Source: Burhinus oedicnemus (taxonomy: Eukaryota > Chordata > Aves > Charadriiformes > Burhinidae). From it: 64,000 bases of DNA. Shown in pieces: positions 48,514-59,234 of this stretch (within the stretch, counting starts at the first letter, position 1; each line of letters begins with the position of its first letter). The stretch is from contig VFFE01007640.1 of the NCBI GenBank assembly GCA_008921705.1, positions 2,228,042 to 2,292,041 of the forward strand. The letters are read 5' to 3'. Both the position numbers and the translations under genes were made by a program. The notes under the pieces were generated by a model. It saw only the letters and a list, made by a program, of their open reading frames with translations. It made no database searches and was not told the origin of the DNA.

Positions 48514-48860
48514 AGAATCATAGAATGGTAGAATCACCGGGCTTGGCAGGGACCTCTGGAGATCATCTACTCCAACCCCCCTGCCAGAGCAGGGTCATCT
48601 ACAGCAGGTTGCACAGGATGGCGTTCAGGTGGGTTTGGAATGTCTCCAGAGTCGGAGACTCCACCACCTCTCTGGGCAGCCTCTTCCAGTGCTCTGCCAC
48701 CCTCAAAGTAAACAAGTTCCTCCTCATGTTCAGATGGAACTTCCTATGGTCAAGTTTGTGCCCGTTCCCTCTTGTCCTATCACTGGGCACCACTGCAAAA
48801 AGACTGGTCCCATCCTCCCAGCACCCTCCCTTTAAGTATTTATAAACATTGATGAGATCA
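48514..48860 (-). mobile_element. CR1 LINE, 5'-truncated copy 4 (minus strand)
   Basis: It starts on the plus strand with the reverse complement of the CR1 tail (AGAATCATAGAATGGTAGAA, 48515-48534), then the 3' UTR block GGACCTCTGGAGATCATCTA, and the ORF2 C-terminus in reverse. Read on minus, about 87 codons from [12 protein letters not shown] to CNLL are intact up to the normal stop at about 48599-48601. Homology ends at GATCTCATC (about 48859). The [21 protein letters not shown] block places it in the same subfamily as copies 1-3, in inverted orientation about 26-30 kb away. Confidence 0.93.
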
Positions 48861-50195
48861 TTTAGTGGAGGTTGTAATAACATACAGGCCTAACTCTTTT
48901 AAAGTTCTTTTTGCCCAAAGATTTCTTAATTTTTTTTAGGCCTAAATTGAGCCTCAAACACCCCTGTAAAGTAAATAAGCACTAGAGATAGAAATAATAT
49001 AAAAAATTTTGCTTTGAGGAAAATTTTGATATTTCAGTACTTGTGCTCATCTTGAAATGTGAGCTGAAACAAAAAAAAAAAATTCAAGGAACATAAAATT
49101 CAAAAAAAATCACAATTTGTAAATGTGTGATTTCCTGCCACATTTCCTTGTCTGCTTTCGGAAGAAAAGTCTTGTGCAGTCAGAAAATCAATCTGCTCCT
49201 CCATCCACCTTTCCTTCCTCCTCCTCAAAGCAGTTTTGAATCCTTTGGCTAACACAGCCAAAGGTTTCAGAGACTTTACGTTTCTATACGTTTAATTCAG
49301 ATTTACAGAAAGAATTTAAATGAATGTCCCAGTGAGAACAAGAACTGCAGCATGGGCTCAGCAGTCATCTGATCCTTGGCATCCCCTGGTTAATCAGACA
49401 CTGGTCCTCACTGGCCAGGCACCACGTGCCTGTTTCGAAAGCGATGGCATTTTACAACACAGACATTAAAATAATAATCGCAGACTGAAGGTGAAAGTGT
49501 GTCTGTTTGAGGAAATTATGGAGTGAGGAAGGTGTTAAGGGTTTTTTTAGGCAGCGGATTTAAGAAACAAATCTCTAGAAAATGGCGCTTTTTTTTATTC
49601 TGTGTCCCATAAGCATCTTGTTTTCTATTGTCTTCTGCAATCTGCAGAACTGAATTCATACTGAAAGGCAATAACTTGGCATTACTGAATTAAAACATTA
49701 AGAAAATCTAAAATATTTCATTTCAGCTCCATTTGCATTTTCATTTGGGTTGCCTGTTGCCTCTGTCCTCCACGCAAGATTAACATAGCAGCAACCCAAG
49801 GTATTGCCGTGCTCCTCTGTTCGCAGTGCCACGGAGGACGCTGCCACCCGGCCTGAGGCCACTTAGCTCTGCATTTGAGGGGTAACTCATCCAACCTGCC
49901 AGGCCACGACATCGCGACGGGACCCAAATTAAGGGTAGGCAAGTACACGGTATGCAATCTGAAGACGCATCGACTCAAAATGATGCATTTTGTCTTTCCA
50001 AGAGTCCGACACATCCCTTTTTAAGTCACGCCCTTTCAAGTAGCAGCAATGTTATGTCTCCGACCAGTTTTTTTAATTACAAAAAGCTATACTTTTATAA
50101 AAAGAAAATAAAAATTCCAGCTCTAAACTCTCCCCTAGTCCTAATCGACAGCCTGAATCTACTTGGTGGGTGAGTTAGCTGAGACTGTAATCATA
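48861..50195. other. Unassigned sequence
   Basis: No gene or classified repeat is seen. A moderately CpG-containing patch lies at about 49790-49925, and frames open through it look random. Confidence 0.55.
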
Positions 50196-50300
50196 TCCCG
50201 ATTTCACTTCCATTGACGTAAAGTGAAAGTGACTCCATTAGAATCAATTGAGTTACATCAGCATAAAGCACCTTTAAAGGATGTTGGAATTGGGCCCAAA
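50196..50300. repeat. Short ancient interspersed remnant
   Basis: CCGATTTCACTTCCATTGAC (50198-50217), GACTCCATTAGAATCAATTG (50231-50250), AGTTACATCAGCATAAAGCA, and GTTGGAATTGGGCCC (50283-50297). The order matches an old amniote pattern I recall ('ccattga..tcaatggagttactccagatttacaccag...gcagaatttggccc'). Family and strand are uncertain. Confidence 0.45.
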
Positions 50301-52194
50301 AAGAGCTTACTTGCCGTTAACCTAGAAGCTGCTGATAGATCAGGATTACAATCGAGGAATCCAGGCTATTACTTTAACCGCTGATCCACAACAAAACTCT
50401 CCAGGTCTATTTCCTTTATTATAATTATGAGGTTTATATATCTAAGCATCTACCTCCTGTGTAAAGAAGATAATTCCTTCTCAATCACACTCTTTAAAGG
50501 CCTCTTCTACTTTCTTGTAGAAACCTGTTTCACAGATTTTTTTCTTAAACCACCAACCGAAGGACACAAATGTTCTTTCATATTATTCGGCAAGTAACAT
50601 TTGGGAAAGCAGAAGCACAGTGACAATGTTTTGTACGTGCCCAGGAAGTAAGAGGTGATATTACAAAGTAAGGTTTTGGAAAGCTAAAAATGAGCAGTGT
50701 AAAGCACGAGAAAGCAGCTGTAACTGTCAGTTTAACATCAGTGACCATATTGTAAGATTTACTGTCATGATAGATTAGTTCAGCAGTGATATTTAAAGGT
50801 TTTAAAGGAGAAAATTCTAATTTGGAAGGAATGGTTATTAGTTGTTTATGTTTCCAAACTGCCCACTGAGTCTATGGCCATCCACAGTAGGAGTTTGGGG
50901 CAAAAGGGCTGGTGGCTTCTGGGGTGTCAGAAGACACAGGGATCTACTCAGGGACAGCAGAGCAGGGTCTCACCAGCCAGGGCTCATCCCATCACCCCCA
51001 GCCAGGCTCAGATGCCACCCAGTGATGGCCAGGCAAGTCTCCTAAGCCCTGAAAACAAGCTGTTGGTACCCAAACTGCCTATCAGGAACGGTCCTTGGAT
51101 TGTCTTTGACCATGAGCAATGCCTAGTTGTTGCCTGGGAAGATTGCATGGGGACCATGCTGAGAACAGAAGAGATCATTGCATGCCAGGGTTCAAGCCCA
51201 GGTGTGGTGGAACAGCTGTACACATGCAACCATGGGGTTTGCTGCCAGTCAGGGATGGGCTGAGGATTGAGCTTGACCAGGGGACCTTCACCACCTGCAC
51301 GGATGATCATCGCTCATTCCCAGGCTCAGCTGTGGGCCTCTTCAGGATAAGTCCTGTCCAGGTGGTGCTTGCTGCCTGCAGATGGTCTTGAGGCAACATC
51401 AGTGGTGTAAATACAGCCCTGGCTTTGGCTGTACCTGTGCACTCATCCTCTCTGTTGCTCTATCCCAGAATTAGGGCACCCCTAAAAAAGGGAAGATTGT
51501 CACTCTGATTTCTTCTCAAAAGAGTTGCATTGTCACTGATGGCTACTGTGAAGTGCATAGCATGAGAGTGACTAATGCCCAGGGTGTACCCAGCCATGTG
51601 CTTGCTCTTTTAAAAACTGCAAATAATGACGATTACAACTGCAAAGCAATGTTGACATGCTTAATGCTGCTTTATTTAAAGATTATTTATTGAACTAATA
51701 TGACTATGAAATTTTTTTTTCTTAAGGAACTGATGCTATAATATGGCTAGCCCAGAACCGGTCCAGAAATAAACCTTCAAAGCTCACTTTTATGAGCGAC
51801 AGAAAAACTTGAAGTGTACTAGGAATAAATTAGCAGTTTCTGGCAGTCATTGTCAGCCCTGGGTAAAGCAGAACCTGTGTTAAACATGTTTCAGACAGAT
51901 GAGGAATTACATAAAGCATCCAGAACTGTAAAACAGAGTTCTGCTTCATTAAAAACTACACAGTGTGCTCTTCTATGCAGCGTACTCTTGTATGTACTTG
52001 TGGTTAAGCAGGTTGTTTGACATCTATTGATGTCTTCCTTCTTCCCTGCTGTAGAAAACTACATTAACTTCTTTAGGACTGGATGGGAAAACTTTAGGAG
52101 CAGATCCCCAAGTGCCACATTTTCCTCTCTGAAGGCAAGGTCCAAAGTCTGCTGACTGAGGCAGCTACACCATACGTCACAGGAGGCCCTTAAA
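50301..52194. other. Unassigned; GC-richer block at 50.88-51.42 kb
   Basis: No gene is supported. A GC-richer stretch from about 50880 to 51420 carries overlapping frames (up to 129 codons) and a GGGTTCAAGCCC string (51188-51199) like a polymerase III B box. It may be part of an unrecognised repeat, such as an LTR, but no termini were found. Confidence 0.45.
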
Positions 52195-52733
52195 CTCTCT
52201 CATGAGATCCCACCTGGAATACTGTGTCCAGCTCTGGAGTCCCCAGCATAAGAAGGACATGGACCTGTTGGAGCGAGTCCAGAGGAGGCCACGAAGATGA
52301 TCAGAGGGTTAGAGCACCTCTGTTATGAGGACAGACTGAGAGAATTGGGGTTGTTCAGCCTGGAGAAGAGAAGGCTCCAGGGAGACCTTAGAGCAGCCTT
52401 CCAGTACTTACAGAGGGCCTACAAGAAAGCTGGAGAGGGGCTTTTTACAAGGACATGGAGTGATAGGACGAGGAGTAATGGCTTCAAACTGGAAGAGGGG
52501 AGATTTAGATTAGATATCAGGTAGAAATTTTTCATTCTGAGGATGGTGAGGCACTGGAACAGGTTGCCCAGAGAAGCTGTGGCTGCCCCATCTCTGGAGG
52601 TGTTCAAGGCCAGGTTGGACGGGGCTTTGAGCAACCAGGTCTAGTGGGAGGTGTCCTTGCCCATGGCAGGGGGGTTGGAACTAGATGATCTTTAAGGTTG
52701 CTTCCAACCTAAACCATTCTACGATTCTATGAA
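52195..52733 (+). mobile_element. CR1 LINE, second subfamily, 5'-truncated
   Basis: The C-terminal ORF2 and 3' UTR of a CR1 different from copies 1-4: its block reads [18 protein letters not shown] instead of NAYKYLKGG.., and its 3' UTR includes GGAGGTGTCCTTGCCCATGG, typical of another chicken-type subfamily. It ends in ATTCTACGATTCTATGAA (52716-52733). ORF2 is broken by a one-base loss near 52287 (GAGGAGGCC where GAGGAGGGCC is expected) and by TAG at 52522-52524. Between these the frame [20 protein letters not shown]... is open. The 5' boundary is near 52195. Confidence 0.93.
52297..52524 (+). pseudogene. CR1 ORF2 C-terminal fragment
   Basis: The longest open remnant inside the second-subfamily CR1: about 75 codons from the conserved IRGLEHL block through [12 protein letters not shown] to RFRLDIR, closed by a premature TAG. 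In intact relatives the frame continues through the HWNRLPREA block, which is seen here in the DNA after the stop (about 52550-52580). It lies downstream of all catalytic RT motifs, so it has no activity. Confidence 0.88.
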
Positions 52734-54239
52734 ACTGATTCCCGTTAATCACAGGCAGATATTCACAGAACCACAGATTCTGTCATACAGCCCTCTTCAT
52801 CTTTCCTAAAAAGGTAACAGTCATCCACAAAAAATCTTTTAGAGTTTTGGGGAGCTTTAAAATACTACATTCCACACAGACTCTGTTATTATTTCTTCTC
52901 ATCTGGCTTCAAGGTTTATACGCAGTTAAAACAACCTTTGTCCTTTGCAAGCAACCTATTTTTGCCAGTAATTCACTCTGCTACTCTGACCTTATTTGCT
53001 GATGGCATAATTTGTCTTGCAACCCTACATAAATACACTACATCAATAACATTTTCTCAAGGCTATTTTCCCCTGAACCACACAAGAGTAAATTGGTTAT
53101 TTTTCTTTTCAGCAGAGCAACAGACAACATTATAACTTTCCTTGTAAGGTTCTAATGTAAAGCAGGCATGCAGACAAGGTTTGTTTTGTTTTTATCGCTA
53201 TTTTTAAGATGAAGACAAGGTGGTAAACTAGAGCTAAAGTTCAGGGCTTTTTAAAATCTTCAATTGAACATAACCTTTACAGTTCTCATTCCGTTTGCAC
53301 AGAGGACTAATTTCCAAAGTAGTGTGGGAAGGAACAATTAAAGTTAAATGTTAATTTTCAAAAATAAGACCCAGCTTGCCTTTGAGTTTCTGAATTGCCC
53401 CCGGAACACAATTCAGGCTCAGCCTCCTGGGGAAAGGCTTTGGAAACAAACCACTGGTGTGGCAAGCAAGTAGAATAATATCTCATGAAATCAGACTGGT
53501 CTTTCAAAAGGGCCATGGCTTAAGGTAGCAGCATTCTCCTTCAAAGTTGCATTTGCTATCATTTTCTTTATTGTGGACTGTGGACTCCTACGAGGGGGCC
53601 AAATTCTGCATCCCTACGGGCAAGAGCAGAAGACATTCAGGTCTGTCCTAGTTAAAAGTGCTGTTACTGAGTGTCTCTGTAGAGCAAGGGGAACCAGGTG
53701 ACAGTTTTCCGAGCAAAGTCACCAGCCTCCGTGTCCTCCTAGACTGTTGAGGTCTGTGCCTCATTGGCTATAACACACAGCAGTTTCCACATGAATATTC
53801 TTGTTTAAAAAGTCTGAGGCTTAGGCAGAGTTTCCCCCCAGTGTGAGAACAGGGCATCAGGACCAGAGCTGCCCAAATTTTGCACCCTCCAAGCGGAGAG
53901 CATGTGCGGATCTACCCCTCTCTCAGTTTGGTGTGTGCTTCCACGTGTGCAGCACCTGTAAGACCAAGCCATGCCCAGGATCTACTGCCTGCCCCTGAGA
54001 GACCTCGACCTCCAGGTAACCACGGTATCTTAAGCTAAGCATATAAAAGCTGTAAACTGGGGTCTTTAATAAAAGTTCAAAGGATTTTTTTGTTCACAAT
54101 GGGAGGCAATCTTCCAAATTAAATCTGGAAGTGCCAGCTAATTTTCTCTGTATCAATAAACATCATTCGTAGATTTTCATGGGCTTAAGGGAACACTCTT
54201 GAGTTTATGACCAGTTCAAACCATAGGAGCGGTATGCAC
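52734..54239. other. Unassigned sequence
   Basis: No gene is seen. GGGCCAAATTCTGCATCCCT (53597-53616) recalls the end of the same old pattern seen near 50.2 kb, in the opposite orientation. Confidence 0.5.
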
Positions 54240-55480
54240 TAATTCCTGCCTAAAGTGCAATAACCAGAGTTGAAGTAAAGCGTGTGGTGTCTTGTGAAAC
54301 AAACATCCAGTCCTGGCTCTATAGTTTCTAATGATGAGAAATTCACCATAAAAGTCAGAAAGCGGTTCCACCGATTAATCCTCTTCATTAATTTTTCCTT
54401 TTTTCTGCTGGATTTAAGTTGTCTTGGCTTTCCAATATTGGCTTTGTTCTGCCTTAGTATTCTAGATTGAAAGGACTTTTATTGAATTTCTGTGGTCCAG
54501 ATGGATACTTAGACACACCATCAAGTCACCCTGTAGTTTTCTCCTTGAAAAGATGGAGTGCCTCCTGTTGCCCAGGAAAGCACACTGCTCTCCAGGTTCT
54601 AATCATTCCCCCTGCTCCCCTCTCAATCCTTTCCAGGTTTTTTACATCTCTCTTAACACACTGATACCAGAAATGGACAAATTATTCCAGGAATGGTTTC
54701 ATTATTGTCAAAGGCAGATGTATTATAATCTCACAACTCCTACTCACTATTCCATATCCATTATTCCTTTTGACTGCAGTGTCATCTGGGATCTCATTAT
54801 TAGTTGATTATCCACCATGTCCCTAAGTACTTTTTAGAGTCACAATTTCCCAGGTTAGCAAACCCATTCCGTTATTGTAGCTTACATTCCCTATTCCTAT
54901 ATACATGGCCCTTGGCCATATTGAAATAGATATTGTTTCACTGAAACCAAACTCTCTATATCGCTTCTCATTAACCACTCTCCCTCCTCTCGTGTCACCA
55001 CCAGATTTTTCACAGTGATAATATGATTTTCCCAGCCATTCTTAAAAATTCCAAATAACATCGGGCAAGAAGGTTCTCTGATGAACCCAGGGGAAACACA
55101 GGTACTCAGATACAATTCCATATTAGTAATGATGTTTTCAGACTTACATTTTAAGCAGTTTTTAATATAATGTGCATATTACAGATTGTGGGGTTTTTAT
55201 TGTTTTCAGAAATTTTTCGTTTGAATTTATGAAACAAGATCTCTCATGATGCTGGGTCAAAATGCCTTGTAGAAGCCAAATCTGTTGTATTAACAATATT
55301 TCTCTATCAATCAAACTCATCAAAAATATCTAACTAAGATGACAATGTCCATTTTCTATAACACATGCCAATTAGTTGCTTGTTCGGAGTTGTGATTTTT
55401 TTATAATTTATTTATTAGTTCAGTTCTGTATCTGTTGTTCAATTCCTTTGTATAGATTCACTGCAATATATTTTGGGTTT
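54240..55480 (-). mobile_element. Very old tetrapod-type CR1 LINE, about 1.2 kb
   Basis: Collinear with the ancient CR1 type I recall from turtles, crocodilians and other amniotes, read in reverse. Plus-strand landmarks, 3' to 5' of the element: AAACATCCAGTCCTGGCTCT (54300-54319); TTCCACCGATTAATCCTCTT (54366-54385); CTAGATTGAAAGGACTTTTA (54462-54481); TCAAGTCACCCTG; ATTATTCCAGGAATGGTTTC (54681-54700); TTATCCACCATGTCCCTAAG (54809-54828); GGCCATATTGAAATAGATAT (54913-54932); AACATCGGGCAAGAAGGTTC (55057-55076); AATGCCTTGTAGAAGCCAAA (55261-55280); TCTATAACACATGCCAATTA (55355-55374). Translated on minus, CPMLFGIFKNGWEN (about 55018-55062) matches the RT block after motif B. The FADD block seems deleted. 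No continuous frame survives. Confidence 0.7.
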
Positions 55481-58035
55481 TTTTCTGCCTTGGAATAAGA
55501 TCTTTCCCTTTTATAAGGAAAGAGCTGTAATTAGAAGATCTATTCCATCCCAAGTGATATTTTGTTTCTTTTTTACTTGACTTCTGAGCTAATGTGTTGA
55601 TTATATAAAAATGTTATTGTTTTTAAATAAATCTTGCTCTTAGTCCAGGTATTCTACCGATCCTGTGCGAAAAAATATTTTCTTTTGCTTTTTCATTGTT
55701 TTGTCTTGGAAAAAATACCTTAAAATCTAGTTGCATAAATTAACTCTGAAAAATGACTCCTAAAATGAAATCTTGACAGAGTTAAAAAACAAAACAAAAC
55801 AAAACAAAACTCCTAAATTCTGTAAGATTTTTATATGAGATGTTTATATCAAGGAAATTGTTTGTACCTATGAAAACAGATTTTCTACAAGAAAACAGTG
55901 ATTAACGCAAATTATTGTCAGAATCCTAAATACCTAGGTATTTCATCCATATTCATATGCCATTAACTGAATCTAATTATTGCTAATGCTAAAGGAATCC
56001 CAAATAAAGAAAAAAATACTTATTAGTGAGTTGATCACATTTTTAATAATTCTGATAATTCTATACCATTTCACCTAGAAAAAAATATTCTTTTAGAACA
56101 TCTGGTGATGTTAACATCTTTGCCCTTCACATCATTATGAAGTCCCTGTCCAAACACTGAGATGCCCTATTCCCTCCAACAAGAGCTGTTGAGAAACCGG
56201 GAGTTTCATTTGTTTCCTCAAGTAGCTGGGACTCTTGATTAAACATCCTTGCTCTCCACACAAGAAATGCATTCGGGATTTGTCTTTTTTTTTTTCCCTA
56301 AACCAATCTTTCTCTTCAAAAGCAGCACAGTGAGGGTGGAATTAATTTGACGTAACTGTATGCATCCCCTCTATAGACGTCTCCATCAGAGCTTAGCGCC
56401 CCGGCTTCCATTTATAGTCGATGGAGGTGCTTTTAGGGCACAATTCATCTGACTGAGTTCAGATGTCTATTTTAGGAGAGATGAATTGCACTTTAGCAGG
56501 GTCTGGTTTTCTCACCGATGGGGAAGGCGGGCTGGGGTTACTGGCTCAGGTTCAGCTGTATCCGCTGCACATATCTCACATTGGCTGAGGTGTTTTGCAG
56601 AATGGCTTATACCAAGATCTACAATGACACGTAGTGCTATTTTTCTGGATCTCCTTGGCTTGGGAATGTCTCTCTGGCATATGGGAGAAGGAAGAGTGAG
56701 CTTACATACCAAAATCCACCAGGAGTTCAAGTAACATGGAAAAACAGTATTTCTTGTTAATTTTCTCTAAGTGTACCTAGATAATAAACATATTCTTTGG
56801 GTGGGGGAGACCATAAGGATAATCATTATCCTTAAAATCCCTTTGTGTTGCCCAGCCGTTGAAAGGGAGATACAATGCAGTTAAGAATCAGCCTTAAGGT
56901 GGAAAAGAAGCCGATTTACACCAAGCCATCTCCCTTTAGCAAATATATTCTAGAGAATATTAAAAGACAGTAATTGTGGTGTAAGGCTGTGGAAGGTTTC
57001 TCATGGCAGATGAGTATTACAGGTGGATCAAGTGCCTGGAAGTTGAAAGTACGCAAATTCAAAGTAGAAACAAATAAAATATATTTACCATGGAACTGAC
57101 TTTCTAATTCTAAGAACGCTATGCCCAAATTGGATTTAAAGGTTATACTCCAATATAATGAGAAGTGACTCAATGAAGATATTACTAGATTGATTTCTGT
57201 GGCGTGTTTATGCAGATTATAGTGGGTGACCGTACAATGGTGTCTTTCTTATGCAAAGTCCTATTCTTACAGAAGTCATTGACAGAACACCAATAGCGTT
57301 CATTAGGAGCAGAATTGCAGTGTTAGTCTCTATTATGCTGTACCTAAATGTCTCATAATATCTGGTTTCTCAGCCTCTGTGAGTTTTTCCGCGGTGTGTA
57401 TAGTTTATAGATGGAATTTTTTTATTCTTTTTGAGCTAATTTTGTACGCTGATACCTGGAGAGGGTGCTAGAATGTGAATACGTAGAAATTGCTAATATC
57501 ACAGAAACTCAGTTGAAGGGAAAAATGGGAAGTAGTAAGCAGTACACACTGCTTATTGCATTCAGTAAACTTACAGCCTTATATAAAAAAGAGCAGGCTG
57601 CATATAATCCGAGTAACTTAAAATTCATCGTTTAATTTTCTGTCCGTTTACCGAAGGCACAAGTCGCTGAAGGGCACGCTTCTGGAATAACCTAGGACCT
57701 ATGTTCATAATTTAAAAACAGTATAGATTTCTGTGATTTTGTGAATATCCATCATTTTAGATGAAGAGGGAATTAGGACACATTAGCATACAGCATAGCA
57801 TGTGTTTGTTTCTGCCTGTCATGTTGATTGGTATTTGTCTTCGAGCCCACATGGATATGGCTTCTCTTTTTGAGCAGAACACAAATGTTTTCTGTTATAT
57901 TAAATATCATCAGGTGTCCAGGGCTGCACTGAATAGTCAATTTTAAAACTGTCTGTGAGGAACAGGTTTTGAAAGAAAAGCAAAGGAATTTCTACTTTCT
58001 TTAAGTAAGTTTTTTTGAAAAAATAAAAAGTTTAT
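55481..58035. other. Unassigned AT-rich sequence
   Basis: No gene is seen. The left part (to about 55600) may be further decayed CR1. Around 56396-56460, TCGATGGAGGTGCTTTTAGG and GGGCACAATTCATCTGACTG faintly recall old interspersed sequence. The AAAAC array is listed separately. Confidence 0.5.
55785..55810. repeat. (AAAAC)n microsatellite
   Basis: Five near-perfect AAAAC units. Confidence 0.88.
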
Positions 58036-58068
58036 GTTTTCTTTTTCTTTCTTTTTTTTTTTTTTCCC
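58036..58068. repeat. T-rich low-complexity tract
   Basis: T runs with C interruptions, ending in CCCC. Confidence 0.85.
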
Positions 58069-58214
58069 CACTATATATATTTGAAATTTTACCATAAGGG
58101 AAATGTCAGGATTTTCTGAAGCAAGATAGAATAACAATAAGCCCCATCCGTTTCTAATGAAGGCAGCTGGTTTATTTCCGTGTAGGCATGGAAAGTGTAT
58201 TCTCTATTAGCGCT

Positions 58215-58424
58215 GTATTCATAATACCATTTGAACAGACTTTTTCTAAGTTCTTCATTACACCATATATTGCAAGCCTCCCTTATGCGGAAAGGGGGAG
58301 GGGGGAGAAAAAACCCCACAACAGTTCTCTTTTTTGGTTCACTTGTAGTATTCATAATGCCATTTGAACAGACTTTCTCCAAGTTGTGCAGTGCTTATGT
58401 GTGTTGCAAGCTTTCCTCCTGATG
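58215..58424 (+). repeat. Local direct duplication, unit ~77 bp, offset 133 bp
   Basis: Unit 1 (58215-58290) and unit 2 (58348-58424) share GTATTCATAATRCCATTTGA, then ACAGACTTTYTCYAAGTT, and TTGCAAGC followed by a pyrimidine/TATGC or TGATG end. They are separated by about 57 bp holding a G-rich then A-rich string and a TTGGTTCACTTGTA segment. The spacing suggests a 133-bp tandem duplication whose right halves have diverged. Confidence 0.85.
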
Positions 58425-58907
58425 AAAAGAAAAACAGATTTATTTTTTTTTTACCTTGGTTTTCGAAGTAGTGGGGGATGCCCTTGAAATGCAGGCTCAA
58501 CTCCTCTTTTTCTTTGTTTATGGATTATTGTTCCACCTGGGAGCAATTTAAACAAGTCCTGATTGGACTGTAATCCAGAAAGAATTAAACCATGACTCCT
58601 ACCCTGAACTGTGTAGCATTAGGGAAAAAAAATACTGAACTCAGAATAGCCAACCTGCTTTTCAGCTGACTGTCTTTTTAACAGATTAATTGCTTTTTGT
58701 TCTGACGTGGGAGAGGCCATGCAGAACAGCTATTGCATTTGCACACTGGGAAGACTGACACCAGGTTCTCTGGTAGGTGATAACTGATGGGTAGTATCAG
58801 CAAAGAGACTTGAAAGGGGATTACAAAATAAATAAAAAAGATAAATCAATGCAAAATCAGTTACATAAAACCCAAGATTTTAAACGTGGGTCATTCCCAC
58901 TCCTGTC

Positions 58908-59040
58908 AAAGCATCACAAGACCATAAGAGGAGCAGTTGGAAGGGACCTGTGGAAGCCATCTCCAAGCTCAGAGAGGACCATGGCCAGCACGAGACCAGG
59001 GCAGCCGGGGCTTTGCTGGTTAACATCTTACTTCAGCCCG
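58908..59040 (-). mobile_element. CR1 3'-end fragment
   Basis: AGTTGGAAGGGACCTGTGGA (58935-58954), AGCCATCTCCAAGCTCAGAG (58955-58974) and CAGGGCAGCCGGGGCTTTG (about 58998-59016) follow the reverse-strand order of a CR1 3' UTR ('ggttggaagggacctctggagatcatctagtccaa...gctcagagcagg...'). The terminal octamers are decayed to CACAAGACCATAAGAG. The right boundary is approximate. Confidence 0.6.
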
Positions 59041-59200
59041 GGTTCAGACACGGGCAAATATTTTGGGCTCCAGGATGGCCACGCTGCCTTCTTTACTCTG
59101 GCTGGTCAAACATCAGTTAAAAAAAAATAAATTAAAAGCCCTTGTGAGTGACATTTACCAGGTTGTGCTAAGTATCTGTACACTTTTTTAAAGTAGAGGT

Positions 59201-59234
59201 GAAAAAAAGAAAAAAAAAGAAAAAAAAAAGAAAG
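59201..59234. repeat. (A)nG-rich tract
   Basis: Repeated A8-9G units. Confidence 0.88.
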
